Assembly: GCA_963792705.1 (NCBI GenBank)
Contig: CAWBXD010000016.1
Span: 186,001-250,000, forward strand
Source: JBBQVS01 sp963792705
Lineage (GTDB): Bacteria; Chloroflexota; Ktedonobacteria; Ktedonobacterales; Ktedonobacteraceae
DNA length: 64,000 nt
Reading direction: 5' to 3'
Position 1 is the first letter of the stretch. Each line of letters starts with the position of its first letter. Positions 1 through 9,177 of this stretch are shown piece after piece. Position numbers and translations under genes: made by a program. Below the pieces are notes generated by a model. It had not been told where the DNA came from. It was given only the letters and a program-made list of their open reading frames with translations, and did no database searches.

Positions 1-1045
1 CGCGAACACTGCTGGATGTTTCGGCAAAGCGATAGGTAAGTGGCGTGATACTGATATTTGTAGCTCCAATACTGCGTAGAATTGCGACAGTTTCCAGTAG
101 TTCAGGAGCAGAGCCACCCACCCGTACTACACCAGAAATGGTATACCATCCAGAGTTCGCCGACGTTGCAACTTCAGATGTTGAGATACGCATTTCAGCA
201 CGAGAGGTAAGTGTCTTCAAGCGTTGCTGTAGTTCAATAGAGACGTGCTGTATAGCTTCGTAACTCTCCGCTTGCACTTGTGCCGTAAGTACAGAGCGGT
301 CCTGTGCCTGCGTTCGTGCCTCAATCAGTTCAAGAATTGTTTCAGCAGCTTTAAGCGCATGTGAGTCTTGCACAAGGTGCCGCCCATTAGCAATCAAGCA
401 TGACTGTGAGCGTAATACGACTCCACCGTCTATAAGTTTCAAGCGGTTTTCGCGTAGCGTTGTTCCCGTTTCAGTAAGGTCCACAATCAGGTCAGCCGTG
501 TCTGTAAGTGGGGCAGCTTCTAGTGCTCCATGAGGAGAAAAGATTTTACAATGGGTGATGTTGTGCTTACGCAAAAACTGTCCCGTTAGAACTGGATATT
601 TTGTGGCTATACGAAGTCCACGTCCTCTATGAGCAAGATAATAACCGGACAGGTGCCAGAGGTCGGCACAATTGCTTACATCGATCCACGTTTCTGGAAC
701 AGCGACCACGAGGCTACATACACCATAACCAAGCTCACGTTCTAGCACCATCAGGTCTTCATCCGTATCGTCTTCTTCGTCTAACTCATCCCCATACCCA
801 CGGTGTTCAGCAAGAATATCGTAGCCTGTGATACCTAATGTTGCATCACCGCTTTGCACAAGTGATGGAATATCGGCGGCACGTTGAAACACAACTTCAA
901 TATCAGGCATGCTCTTAATGCGCGCCAGATATTGACGTGGGTTACTTCGATTGACTTTTAAGCCACACTCACTAAGGAAATTTAGGGTCGCTGTCTCTAA
1001 CCCTTTACTAGGAAGGGCAAGGCGTACTTTTGCTTCTGCACTCAC
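1..1045 (-). CDS. hisG: ATP phosphoribosyltransferase HisG, long form (3' end outside window)
   Basis: First enzyme of histidine synthesis: it condenses ATP and PRPP into phosphoribosyl-ATP in the cytoplasm. About 348 codons are visible and the gene runs off the left edge. The translation opens with a GTG and reads AKVRLALPSKG; later it carries TLGITGYDILAEH and the PRPP-loop signature DLIVDLTETGTTLREN. The C-terminal part (GWYTISGVVRVGG, then AILRSIGATNISITPL) looks like the ACT-like regulatory domain of long-form HisG, which normally binds histidine without a HisZ partner. The GTG start at 1045 lies 4 bases after the stop of the upstream hisS-like gene, and its Shine-Dalgarno GGAGG sits inside the end of that gene, so the two are probably translationally coupled. 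It is the last visible gene of the T-box-controlled arg/his operon. Confidence 0.93.
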   Translation of the reverse strand, partial: MSAEAKVRLALPSKGLETATLNFLSECGLKVNRSNPRQYLARIKSMPDIEVVFQRAADIPSLVQSGDATLGITGYDILAEHRGYGDELDEEDDTDEDLMVLERELGYGVCSLVVAVPETWIDVSNCADLWHLSGYYLAHRGRGLRIATKYPVLTGQFLRKHNITHCKIFSPHGALEAAPLTDTADLIVDLTETGTTLRENRLKLIDGGVVLRSQSCLIANGRHLVQDSHALKAAETILELIEARTQAQDRSVLTAQVQAESYEAIQHVSIELQQRLKTLTSRAEMRISTSEVATSANSGWYTISGVVRVGGSAPELLETVAILRSIGATNISITPLTYRFAETSSSVR

Positions 1046-1049
1046 AGTT

Positions 1050-2564
1050 CTATACCTCCGTTACTTGCTGGGCGAGTGACTCGATACTTACAACTTGCTC
1101 TTCGCCTGTGGTAAGGTCGCGCACTGTGACGACGTTCCGTTGACGCTCGTCTTCTCCCACAATAAGTGCGAGAGGAATATTTTTCTTAGAAGCTTGCTTT
1201 AAGCCAGAACTGATACCATGTCCAGTCACATCAAGCTCTACATACATACCAGAATTACGAGCAGTACGCGCTACTTGCAGTGCGTAAGGCATCTCCTCAA
1301 TACTTACAGGAATAACAAAGGCTTGAGTACCCGTTTCTAATGGAAGATCGCTTTTGGGTAGTAGTGCAAGGAGGCGTTCAACTCCAAAAGCAAAACCACA
1401 TGCGCTGACATCACGCGTACTCCCCACAGCACGCATCAAGCGATCATACCGACCTCCACCACACACCTGGGTATCAAAGCCATCTGCTTCTTGCGCGTGT
1501 ATCTCAAAGACAAGTCCCGTGTAATAACTAACACCACGTCCAAGCGAGAGATTTAGTATTATTTGTTCACGTGATACACCACCTTGCTCAATAATTGAGA
1601 CAAGTTGGCGTAGTTCTTGCAACGGTTCTGTATCCAATTGATAGCGTTCGAGCAAATCTTGCAGTGCATCAAAAACGTGTGGCGGTGGACCAGAAATAGC
1701 GTGAAGCTCACGAAGGAAATCCAGTGCATATAAAATTTGACGACGCTGCTCACCACGCTCCATTTTCCATAAGAAGCGTTCAACCACCTCATGACGAGCA
1801 TCATCATCACCAAAAGAGATACTCATGCCACTTAACAGTGACGTGATATAGCGCGAATCCTGCGTGGAGACCGCGTTATCACGTTCTTGCACTGAGGGTG
1901 ACGAGGACTCGATAAATCGGTCCCTACCAGAGACAAGCGGATAGAGTGCTTCCAGGCGAGCCTGTGCTGTCTGTTCGCCCTCTTCTGAACGACTTATTTG
2001 TTCCATCAAGCTTAGGAGGAGACGAGCTGCTTGATCGTCTAGCTGTAATCGATTAATGAAGCCACTTGCTACCCCAATATGCCCCAACTCAAGGCGATAG
2101 TGTGGGATATGCAGTTCTTGTAGTACATCACACGCTAATTGCAACATTTCAGCATCAGCCGAGGCCGCATGCCCACCAAACAACTCGATGCCAAACTGTG
2201 TATGTTGGCGGTAGCGACTACGCCCTGGTGCTTCGTAGCGGAAAATCGGGCCAGCATATTGAAAGCGCAATGGTAACGCCTGCTGCTGATAGTGATCGAG
2301 ATAGAGCCGACAGATGGAAGCAGTGTATTCTGGACGCAAGCAAAGGTCACGATGATGTAGCCGAAACGCATAGAGATTTTGCCACAATTCCTGACCAAAG
2401 CTCGCTTGAAACAGGTCGCTGCGTTCAAGAATAGGTGTATCAATAAGGGCATAGCCTGCACGAGACAGCGTATCCGTCAAGCGCTCTGTTATCCACAGGT
2501 GGTTTTGCTGTGCCTCTGGTAAAAGGTCATGCATTCCACGCAAACGCTCTACGCGTTTTTTCAT
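1050..2564 (-). CDS. hisS: Histidine--tRNA ligase family protein (HisS-like; HisZ role possible)
   Basis: Class II aminoacyl-tRNA synthetase fold of the HisRS family, 504 residues. It begins with RGMHDLLPEA, has a motif 2-like stretch (GPIFRYEAPGRSRYRQHTQ), the histidine-loop-like GRGVSYYTGLVFE and motif 3 (CGGGRYDRL ... AFGVERLLALL), and ends with an HGTP anticodon-binding domain (AFVIPVSIEEMPYAL onward). It is longer than usual HisRS (about 420-430), with extra sequence around residues 180-250. The HisRS consensus RGLDYY reads RGVSYY, so the Arg is kept but the Asp is Ser. Position directly upstream of hisG would fit a HisZ regulatory subunit, but the anticodon-binding domain and the long-form HisG favour a synthetase. 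The family is certain; the choice between charging enzyme and regulator is not. It lies 17 bases after argB. Confidence 0.8.
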   Translation of the reverse strand: MKKRVERLRGMHDLLPEAQQNHLWITERLTDTLSRAGYALIDTPILERSDLFQASFGQELWQNLYAFRLHHRDLCLRPEYTASICRLYLDHYQQQALPLRFQYAGPIFRYEAPGRSRYRQHTQFGIELFGGHAASADAEMLQLACDVLQELHIPHYRLELGHIGVASGFINRLQLDDQAARLLLSLMEQISRSEEGEQTAQARLEALYPLVSGRDRFIESSSPSVQERDNAVSTQDSRYITSLLSGMSISFGDDDARHEVVERFLWKMERGEQRRQILYALDFLRELHAISGPPPHVFDALQDLLERYQLDTEPLQELRQLVSIIEQGGVSREQIILNLSLGRGVSYYTGLVFEIHAQEADGFDTQVCGGGRYDRLMRAVGSTRDVSACGFAFGVERLLALLPKSDLPLETGTQAFVIPVSIEEMPYALQVARTARNSGMYVELDVTGHGISSGLKQASKKNIPLALIVGEDERQRNVVTVRDLTTGEEQVVSIESLAQQVTEV

Positions 2565-2581
2565 AACTATCTAGTATCCTC

Positions 2582-3451
2582 TCACCGAATTATCATAGTG
2601 CCAGCACCTTGCTCAGTGAATAGCTCACGAAGCAAAACGTGCTTTTCACGTCCATCGACAATATGCACACGTGGCACAATTGTCAGAGCATCCAGGCAAG
2701 CCTCCACCTTTGGAATCATGCCACCATTGATGATACCCTCCGCAATCAACTGCTTCGCCTCCACTTCGCTCAACTCTGAGATCAACGAGCCATCGGAACG
2801 TCGAATGCCAACAACATTGCTCAAGAAAATCAGCTTTTCCGCGTTAAGCGCACTTGCCAGATGCGATGCCACGAGGTCCGCATTAATATTCAAACATGTT
2901 CCATCCGGTCCCTCACCAAGTGGTGCAATTACAGGAATATAGTCTTGCTCAAGCAATGCTTGTACAGGTGTTGGATCAACCGACTCAACTTCACCTACAA
3001 AGCCCAAACGTTCATTCACGATATGTGCCCGTACCATACTACCATCTGTTCCACTAAGGCCAATCGCCTTACCACCCATATGTGAGGCCATCAAGACCAA
3101 GCCTTGATTGACCTGCCCTAACAAGACCATACGCACCACTTCGAGCGTCTGGGCATCGGTCACACGCAGACCATTTTCAAAACGCGTTGGTAGATGTAAT
3201 TTGTCGAGCCATTCATTAATATACGGCCCACCACCATGTACCAGCACGGGACGAATACCTAACTTTTGCAGCCAGACAATATCTTGTAGCACAGACTCCT
3301 GATGCTCAAGCGTACTCCCACCTAATTTTATCACGAGCGTCTTGCCTTTTAGAAAGTCAATATACGGCAATGCCTCGCTCAGAACTTGCGCGATAAGATG
3401 TTGATCGTTAATAACATCGCCTTCCGGCGTTAATGAAAAACTAATAGCCAT
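2582..3451 (-). CDS. argB: Acetylglutamate kinase
   Basis: Phosphorylates N-acetylglutamate, the second step of arginine synthesis in the acetylated pathway; cytoplasmic, amino acid kinase fold, 289 residues (normal length). The N-terminal phosphate-binding motif VIKLGGSTLE, the substrate loop VHGGGPYINEWL, and the C-terminal GGMIPKVEACLDAL with ADLVASHLASALNA are all recognisable. It follows argC by 25 bases in the same direction and precedes the hisS-like gene by 17, so it is read from the T-box leader upstream of argC. argJ and argD are not in the window. Nothing unusual is seen in the reading frame. Confidence 0.96.
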   Translation of the reverse strand: MAISFSLTPEGDVINDQHLIAQVLSEALPYIDFLKGKTLVIKLGGSTLEHQESVLQDIVWLQKLGIRPVLVHGGGPYINEWLDKLHLPTRFENGLRVTDAQTLEVVRMVLLGQVNQGLVLMASHMGGKAIGLSGTDGSMVRAHIVNERLGFVGEVESVDPTPVQALLEQDYIPVIAPLGEGPDGTCLNINADLVASHLASALNAEKLIFLSNVVGIRRSDGSLISELSEVEAKQLIAEGIINGGMIPKVEACLDALTIVPRVHIVDGREKHVLLRELFTEQGAGTMIIR

Positions 3452-3476
3452 GAAAAAGTCCCCTCTCCTTATTCCG

Positions 3477-4532
3477 TTACGGATAAACAGCTAATGCCAT
3501 CAAGCCAGTTGTTTCTGGCAAGCCGAAAAGAATATTTGCATTTTGTATTGCTTGACCTGATGCACCTTTAACAAGATTATCAAGGCACGAAACCACAACC
3601 AGCCTCTGAGTTCGCGTATCCACAAAGGGATGAATAAAAGAATGATTGCTTCCATAACTCCATTTTGTGTGTGGCGATGAGTCAACCACATGCACAAACG
3701 GCTCGTTTGCATAGTGTTTTTCGTAGAGCACACGCACATCTTCTGTCGTCAACGTAGTGTCTTTCAGGTCCGCATAACACGTCGCAAGAATGCCACGCGT
3801 CATAGGCATAAGGTGTGGAATAAAAGTCACGCGTAATTGTTGTCCTTCAGTCGCATGCCCACCATCCGATGCTGCTTCGTCCAATTCCTGTACGATTTCG
3901 GCTAAGTGACGATGCCCATCGAGACTGTAGGCGTTGATATTTTCATTCACCTCGTCATAGAGTGTGGTAAGCGAAGGAGTACGACCAGCACCACTGACAC
4001 CAGATTTCGCGTCAATGATGATGCCTGGATGAACAATTCCCGCCGCCAGAGCTGGAACAAGTGCCAGGATAGAAGCCGTTGCATAACAGCCGGGATTGGC
4101 AACAAGTGGGGCGTTCGTTATTTGCTCTCGATGGAGTTCACACAACCCATAAGCCGTTGTCTCCAAAAGTGCTGGCGCGGGATGTGTATGTTTGTACCAC
4201 TCCTCGTAAGTATTCGCGTTATGCAAGCGAAAGTCAGCGGACAGATCGACAACCTTTGTGCCACTCGCCAAAAGCTTGAGCACCGACTCCGCCGCCGCCG
4301 CGTGTGGCAGACATACAAAAGCAAGTTCTGTATGTACAGGTTCTTCCGTGATAATCAACTTTGGGTCAATCACTGAACTCGCGTGAAGTTGTGGAAAGAC
4401 ATCTCCTAAACGTTTACCAACCGCGCTACGGCCAGTGACGGAGGTGACGACAAAGTGTGAATGTTGTGCCAACAAACGCAGCAGTTCCAGCCCAGTATAG
4501 CTTGTCACGTTGACAATAGAAACAGGAATCAT
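3477..4532 (-). CDS. argC: N-acetyl-gamma-glutamyl-phosphate reductase
   Basis: Reduces N-acetylglutamyl phosphate to the semialdehyde with NADPH, third step of arginine synthesis. The product is 351 residues, the usual length for the family. The catalytic cysteine lies in ANPGCYATASILAL, and the dimer/active-site stretch KSGVSGAGRTPS is intact. The N-terminal Rossmann segment reads VSIVNVTSYTGLELLRLL, where the usual glycine-rich GASGYTG loop is altered to NVTSYTG, a mild oddity. It is the first gene of the operon argC-argB-hisS-like-hisG; its ATG follows a T-box terminator by about 46 bases, so its expression should rise when the cognate tRNA is uncharged. Confidence 0.95.
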   Translation of the reverse strand: MIPVSIVNVTSYTGLELLRLLAQHSHFVVTSVTGRSAVGKRLGDVFPQLHASSVIDPKLIITEEPVHTELAFVCLPHAAAAESVLKLLASGTKVVDLSADFRLHNANTYEEWYKHTHPAPALLETTAYGLCELHREQITNAPLVANPGCYATASILALVPALAAGIVHPGIIIDAKSGVSGAGRTPSLTTLYDEVNENINAYSLDGHRHLAEIVQELDEAASDGGHATEGQQLRVTFIPHLMPMTRGILATCYADLKDTTLTTEDVRVLYEKHYANEPFVHVVDSSPHTKWSYGSNHSFIHPFVDTRTQRLVVVSCLDNLVKGASGQAIQNANILFGLPETTGLMALAVYP

Positions 4533-4578
4533 ACGCTTCTCCCTTACCTATGAAGCAGTCAAGGAAAGCGAAAACCAT

Positions 4579-4931
4579 AAAAAAAAGCCCTCGCTCCCTA
4601 CATTAGGGACGAGGGCAACATATTTGCTCCCGTGGTACCACCCACATTGTCTTTCACACTTTATAGAGAAGCCGTATCTCGCACAGCCCACATCCTCTAC
4701 CGCTTAGGAGCGACGATGGAAAGACCACTTTTTTGTTGACTCATGTGCTGCATGGGAGCCATCCACCTGTACCTACTTGTCACAAAGGTGACTTTCTTCG
4801 GTCAGCCACTCACGAAGCGGTTCTGAGGTAGCGCACCCATTCCGATCTCTCACCGTGTATCGAATCGCTGTTGGACACTAGCCTCGTACTCTGTTCGTTC
4901 ATCGCGGGTCAGTCTCTATTAAATTGTCTTA
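4579..4931 (-). promoter_or_regulatory. T-box riboswitch leader of the argC operon, with terminator
   Basis: On the minus strand the leader contains the T-box core GGGTGGTACCACGGG (4629-4643) followed by a GC-rich terminator hairpin (4587-4616) and a run of eight T. Upstream, stem I can be drawn by eye: helix ACGAA/TTCGT and helix GAGG/CCTC flank an internal loop with CAGAGTAC on the 5' side (loop-E-like AGTA) and AGAACCGC on the 3' side. By analogy with known T-boxes the specifier would be CGC (4819-4817), an Arg codon. The T-box UGGN base is U, which pairs with a discriminator A or G; tRNA-Arg has A or G, whereas tRNA-His has C. Arginine control of this arg/his operon is therefore the better reading. 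Folding was done by eye. Confidence 0.9.
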
Positions 4932-4937
4932 CCTACA

Positions 4938-4966
4938 AGGATACCAGTATGTACAACGAATGTCAA
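4938..4966 (-). promoter_or_regulatory. Promoter of the argC T-box leader
   Basis: Minus-strand TTGACA (4966-4961), a 17-base spacer, then TATCCT (4943-4938). The expected start of transcription, near 4931, lies just before stem I of the T-box. This is a good housekeeping sigma match and explains where the leader begins. Confidence 0.75.
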
Positions 4967-5229
4967 TTTTTATTTTTGGCAATAAGTAACACATTTATAT
5001 GGAGAAAATAACCATAAGAGTTTTTATATTTGACGAACCAATTGCCCTTCCAGCAGTTCTCTTCTTTCTTCTATATTCCAAGCCCTTTCCTACACCACAT
5101 CTAAATACATAGGAATAAATATCTCATGTATTTGGTAATATACTAGTATATACAGTTAATTCCTTTTTCTTTTCTCTGTTCTCAGAGAAATGGAACGATA
5201 ATCTTTGCTACTCTCAAGGGAGGCATTTC
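4967..5229. other. Intergenic region between the divergent argC leader and the VOC gene
   Basis: AT-rich stretch with no convincing reading frame. Just before the plus-strand gene there is a short hairpin-like TTCTCTGTTCTCAGAGAA and a good Shine-Dalgarno (GGGAGG, 5218-5223). No clear promoter for the rightward gene was identified. Confidence 0.4.
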
Positions 5230-6126
5230 ATGTCTACAGAACAACAATCAGCTCTTACATCAACGTCGATCCATCCAGGAACAAATATTGGTCTAGTGAC
5301 TCTACGTGTCTCCGAACTCGAACGCGCCCTAGGTTTTTATCAAGGAGTCCTCGCCTTTCAATTACTTGAACAGGAACAGGGAAGAGTTGTCCTTGGCGGT
5401 CAGGACAAGCAGCCACTTTTGGAACTGATCGAAGTGCCAGGAGCAAAACCTCAGCCGGCGAGAGCAACTGGCCTATACCATGTTGCTATCCTGCTTCCCA
5501 CGCGCCCCGACCTTGGTCGTGTCTTCTTGCGCCTTGTCCAGGCCAACTGGCAGATTGGTCAAGGCGATCATCTGGTCAGTGAGGCATTGTACGTCTCCGA
5601 CCCGGATGGTAATGGTCTCGAACTATACCAGGATCGTCCTAGAAGTACATGGAATTGGGCACAGGGGACGGTTCAGATGGCAACTAATGCCGTTGATCTG
5701 CAAAGTCTCGCCGCCGATGCTCAAAAAGCTGAGTCATGGGATGTTCTCCCAGCAGGTACACGCGTCGGGCACATTCACCTGCAAGTCGGAAATATTGCAG
5801 AGGCGAAGCGTTTTTATACCACTATTCTCGGCTTTGATATCACCATCGAGATGCCTACCGCGCTTTTCATCAGTGCTGGTGGCTATCATCATCAGGTTGG
5901 CTTGAACACCTGGCAATCATTGGGCGCGAAACCTACCCCGGCGACAAGTGTGGGCTTGCAAACCTACGTCATCGCTATCCCGACTCTTGCTGCATTACAA
6001 GAGGTGAAAGCTCGTCTCATTGCTCATTCTGTTCCTTTCACAGAAGAGTCATCGGACCTCATTCGCGTCAACGATCCCTGGCACAATCCTATCCTGCTGA
6101 AAGTGCAACTCACCCCTGCTATATAG
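5230..6126 (+). CDS. Two-domain VOC (glyoxalase/extradiol dioxygenase-type) protein, CatE-like
   Basis: Vicinal oxygen chelate superfamily protein of 298 residues with two tandem betaalphabetabetabeta units, the layout of CatE-type catechol 2,3-dioxygenases. Unit 1 runs from NIGLVTLRVSELERAL to YVSDPDGNGLELYQDRP and keeps a metal-ligand-like His in GLYHVAI and Glu in GNGLELY. Unit 2 starts at RVGHIHLQVGNIAEAKRFY. The His expected at the first position of unit 1 is replaced (IGLVTL), so the active site may be rearranged or composed differently. Substrate cannot be told from sequence; ring-cleavage or detoxification is only family-level knowledge. A strong GGGAGG lies six bases before the ATG. 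No obvious operon partner. Confidence 0.85.
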   Translation: MSTEQQSALTSTSIHPGTNIGLVTLRVSELERALGFYQGVLAFQLLEQEQGRVVLGGQDKQPLLELIEVPGAKPQPARATGLYHVAILLPTRPDLGRVFLRLVQANWQIGQGDHLVSEALYVSDPDGNGLELYQDRPRSTWNWAQGTVQMATNAVDLQSLAADAQKAESWDVLPAGTRVGHIHLQVGNIAEAKRFYTTILGFDITIEMPTALFISAGGYHHQVGLNTWQSLGAKPTPATSVGLQTYVIAIPTLAALQEVKARLIAHSVPFTEESSDLIRVNDPWHNPILLKVQLTPAI

Positions 6127-6273
6127 AAAACCTACAAGCGAGAGCAACGTACCAAGAGACAGAGGGGAACGGATAAAAAAACAGGAGTAGTAACTACTTC
6201 TGCCGCTTCCTCGATGTCTCATTTATTCCACAACACGTTCTTAGATGAAACGTATTTCTCATACATGCCACAC

Positions 6274-6302
6274 TTGCCCTATGAACAAGGTTTGCGTACA
6301 AT
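6274..6302 (+). promoter_or_regulatory. Candidate promoter of the CDF transporter gene
   Basis: TTGCCC (6274-6279), a 17-base spacer and TACAAT (6297-6302), about 58 bases before the transporter ATG. The -35 box is only a partial match, so this is a plausible call rather than a firm one. Confidence 0.45.
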
Positions 6303-6359
6303 GAGAGCATGACCAAGTAGTAAAAGATAAAAGCACTTATAGGGGAACAATTAGTCTCT

Positions 6360-7844
6360 ATGCCATATGATAAAGAAGCACACCGCGAAAAGACGATGGT
6401 CGCACTTTCTTCGGTCGCAGCCGCGATTGGGCTGACAAGCCTGAAAATCGTTGTTGCCCTCCTCACAGGAAGTTTGGGTATTCTCGCAGAGGCCTCACAC
6501 TCTGGTCTTGACCTTGTGGCGGCCTTGATGACCTTTTTCGCGGTGCGCGTCGCCGACAAACCAGCCGATGCTACACATAACTACGGCCACTATAAAATTG
6601 AAAACCTTTCAGCTTTCTTTGAGGCTGTATTGCTGCTAGTAACTGCTCTATGGGTTATCTATGAGGCGGTTCTTCGTCTGCTCTTCCATGAAGGACAAGT
6701 AAATATTAGCATCTGGGCCTTCGTGGTTATGCTGATATCCATAGGTGTCGATGCGACACGTTCGCGTGTCCTCTTGCGAGTGGCACGTAGGCTGGGCAGT
6801 CAAGCACTGGAAGCCGATGCACTGCATTTTAGTACTGACATCTGGAGTTCAGCAGTGGTTATCGTGGGCCTACTTGTTGTTTGGCTCACGCAGCATTTCT
6901 CGCTGCCCTCATGGTTAGCACAAGCCGATGCAGTCGCGGCACTGGGCGTCTCAGGTATTGTCATATGGGTTGGTCTACGACTGGCAAAAGAGACAATTGA
7001 TGCTCTTGTTGACCGCGCTCCTGATGAACTTGTACCACAAATCCAGACACATATTGACCATGTAAAAGGCGTATCGGAGATACGACGCATTCGCCTACGA
7101 CGTGCTGGCAACAAGCTCTTCACCGATGTGATCATTGCGGCACCACGCACATATACATTTGAGCAGATACACGAACTTTCCGAGGATGTCGAAAGAGCAG
7201 CGATGGACGGTGTGCATGATATCGCGCCACAAGGCGAAACCGATGTTGTTGTACATGTTGAACCCACAGCATCATCACAAGAGACGGTCACAGACCAGAT
7301 TCATTATCTTGCGGAGCTACAAGGAGTGCATGCACACGACATCCATGTGCGTGATGTCAATGGTCGCCTAGAAGCAGACTTTGATGTTGAAGTACAATGC
7401 GACATGAACTTGCAAGAGGCACACGCCGTTGCAACGCGCTTGGAACAGGCGGTATTAAAAAGCAACGCACGTCTCGAACGAGTGACCACACACCTAGAAG
7501 CTCCAAACGAGATTGTGGTACCGCGTCAAGAGGTCACACAACACTTTGACGCGATGAAAGAGCGCATTTGTGGTATTGCCGATGGAGTCGCTGGAACGGG
7601 CAGTGCCCATGATATCCATCTGTATCGCTCACGCCCCGCGTCCCTGATAGGAGCTACTAAAAACGAGAACGACAATGCTCACATAACAGAAAACAAGCTT
7701 GACCTTGTGCTTCATACAACATTAGATGCACACGTACCACTCAGCGAAGCACACATACAAGCAGAAGAGATCAAGCGTAGGTTACGCCACGCCTATCCTC
7801 ACCTGGATTCAGTAGTGATTCATACAGAGCCGCCTGAATTGTAG
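6360..7844 (+). CDS. Cation diffusion facilitator (CDF) metal efflux transporter with extended cytoplasmic tail
   Basis: Proton-coupled divalent metal exporter of the inner membrane, 494 residues. The membrane domain (about residues 12-205) carries the two paired metal-site motifs of the family: HSGLD in TM2 (His47, Asp51) and HFSTD in TM5 (His156, Asp160). The loop ATHNYGHYKIEN is also typical. After the membrane part the protein has a ZT-dimer cytoplasmic domain (from about 210) and then further alpha/beta sequence ending in SHLDSVVIHTEPPEL-like strands, suggesting two or three tandem dimerisation-type domains; ordinary CDF proteins are about 300 residues. Zn, Fe or Mn could be the substrate. 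The Shine-Dalgarno AGGGGA lies rather far (13 bases) from the ATG. Confidence 0.9.
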   Translation: MPYDKEAHREKTMVALSSVAAAIGLTSLKIVVALLTGSLGILAEASHSGLDLVAALMTFFAVRVADKPADATHNYGHYKIENLSAFFEAVLLLVTALWVIYEAVLRLLFHEGQVNISIWAFVVMLISIGVDATRSRVLLRVARRLGSQALEADALHFSTDIWSSAVVIVGLLVVWLTQHFSLPSWLAQADAVAALGVSGIVIWVGLRLAKETIDALVDRAPDELVPQIQTHIDHVKGVSEIRRIRLRRAGNKLFTDVIIAAPRTYTFEQIHELSEDVERAAMDGVHDIAPQGETDVVVHVEPTASSQETVTDQIHYLAELQGVHAHDIHVRDVNGRLEADFDVEVQCDMNLQEAHAVATRLEQAVLKSNARLERVTTHLEAPNEIVVPRQEVTQHFDAMKERICGIADGVAGTGSAHDIHLYRSRPASLIGATKNENDNAHITENKLDLVLHTTLDAHVPLSEAHIQAEEIKRRLRHAYPHLDSVVIHTEPPEL

Positions 7845-7927
7845 AGACATGATGAATCAATCCTTTCACCTTATGTTATAGTATATGCAAATCTAAAGTA
7901 TCTTCTTTTTAATCATTGGAGCATTTT

Positions 7928-9100
7928 ATGTCCACCTCTGCTAGCCGTGTGGCAACATTTGGCACAACAGTCTTCACCGAAATCAACCAGCTTGCACAGC
8001 ACTATGGTGCGCTCAACCTGGGACAAGGCAAACCAGATTTTGACACCCCACCTACTATTGTGCAACATCTGACCGAGGCAGCGCAGTCAGGACAGTATAA
8101 CCAATACGCTCCTGGCCCTGGTAGCACCTCGTTACGTCAAGCCGTTGCGGACCATGCCGCACGTTTTTATAACATGGAAATCAACCCTACGACTGGCGTT
8201 GTGATAACATCTGGTGCGACCGAGGGCATTCTCGCGGCACTTATGGGGCTTGTTGATCCAGGAGATGAGGTCATTGTCATCGAGCCGTTTTATGACTCTT
8301 ATGTCCCTGGTATAATTATGGCAAACGCTATTCCCGTATACGTTCCATTGCATCCACCCACATGGACCTTTGATGCAGATGAACTGCGCGCAGCGTTCAC
8401 ATCGAAGACACGCGCCATCATTGTAAATACACCCCACAACCCTACAGGCCGCGTATTTACTCGTCAAGAATTGAGCCTCATTGCAGAACTGTGTATCGAA
8501 CATGATGTGACCGTTATTTCTGACGAGGTATATGAGCATTTACTATTTGGGGACGCACGCCATATTCCTATCGCCACACTGCCAGGTATGTTTGAGCGAA
8601 CCGTAACGGTGAGTAGTGCAGGCAAGCTATTCAGTGCAACAGGTTGGAAAATTGGCTGGGTGTATGGAGCATCTGCCCTTGTTGAAGGGGTCATGCGCGC
8701 ACACCAATTTGTAACCTTCTCAGTACATTATCCGTCACAAGAGGCAATGGCCTATGCGCTCAACCTTCCAGCGACATATTACCAGGAGTTTCAGGCGATG
8801 TATGAGGCAAAGCGTCAACTTATGCTTGCCGCTCTTGAGAGCGGTGGACTTGAATGTGTCGCACCGGAAGGCACCTATTTCGCAATGGCCGATTTTTCAA
8901 GGGTTTTTCAGGGTACATCGCTCGAATTTACACGTTATTTGATTCAAGAAATAGGTATAGCGTGCATTCCGCCAGATACGTTTTACGGTCAAGCACACGC
9001 ACACCTTGGTAAAAATTATGTACGTTTCGCATTTTGTAAGAGTGACAGCATGTTACAACAGGTACAGACAAAACTAAAGCAATTGCAGGACAATAGGTAG
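7928..9100 (+). CDS. Class I/II PLP-dependent aminotransferase
   Basis: Fold type I aminotransferase of 390 residues, closest in feel to the methionine/kynurenine/aspartate aminotransferase group (YbdL/KAT-like). Visible marks are LNLGQGKPDFDTPP at the N-terminus, the NTPHNPTGRVF segment, SDEVYEHLLF with the PLP-ring Asp/Tyr, and the Schiff-base lysine in SAGKLFSATGWKIGW. The C-terminal substrate-carboxylate Arg lies in YVRFAFCKS. I chose ATG 7928 over an upstream TTG at 7916 because GGAG (7918-7921) sits six bases before the ATG and would overlap the TTG start. The amino acid substrate is not resolved. It is followed by the kinase gene after 77 bases. Confidence 0.92.
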   Translation: MSTSASRVATFGTTVFTEINQLAQHYGALNLGQGKPDFDTPPTIVQHLTEAAQSGQYNQYAPGPGSTSLRQAVADHAARFYNMEINPTTGVVITSGATEGILAALMGLVDPGDEVIVIEPFYDSYVPGIIMANAIPVYVPLHPPTWTFDADELRAAFTSKTRAIIVNTPHNPTGRVFTRQELSLIAELCIEHDVTVISDEVYEHLLFGDARHIPIATLPGMFERTVTVSSAGKLFSATGWKIGWVYGASALVEGVMRAHQFVTFSVHYPSQEAMAYALNLPATYYQEFQAMYEAKRQLMLAALESGGLECVAPEGTYFAMADFSRVFQGTSLEFTRYLIQEIGIACIPPDTFYGQAHAHLGKNYVRFAFCKSDSMLQQVQTKLKQLQDNR

Positions 9101-9177
9101 ACAGTGCTATAAAAAGCAAAGATGTGCGTTGTAATAAATAGCAAGCAATAGTAAGAGAAGAGGTAAGCGGGAAAGTA

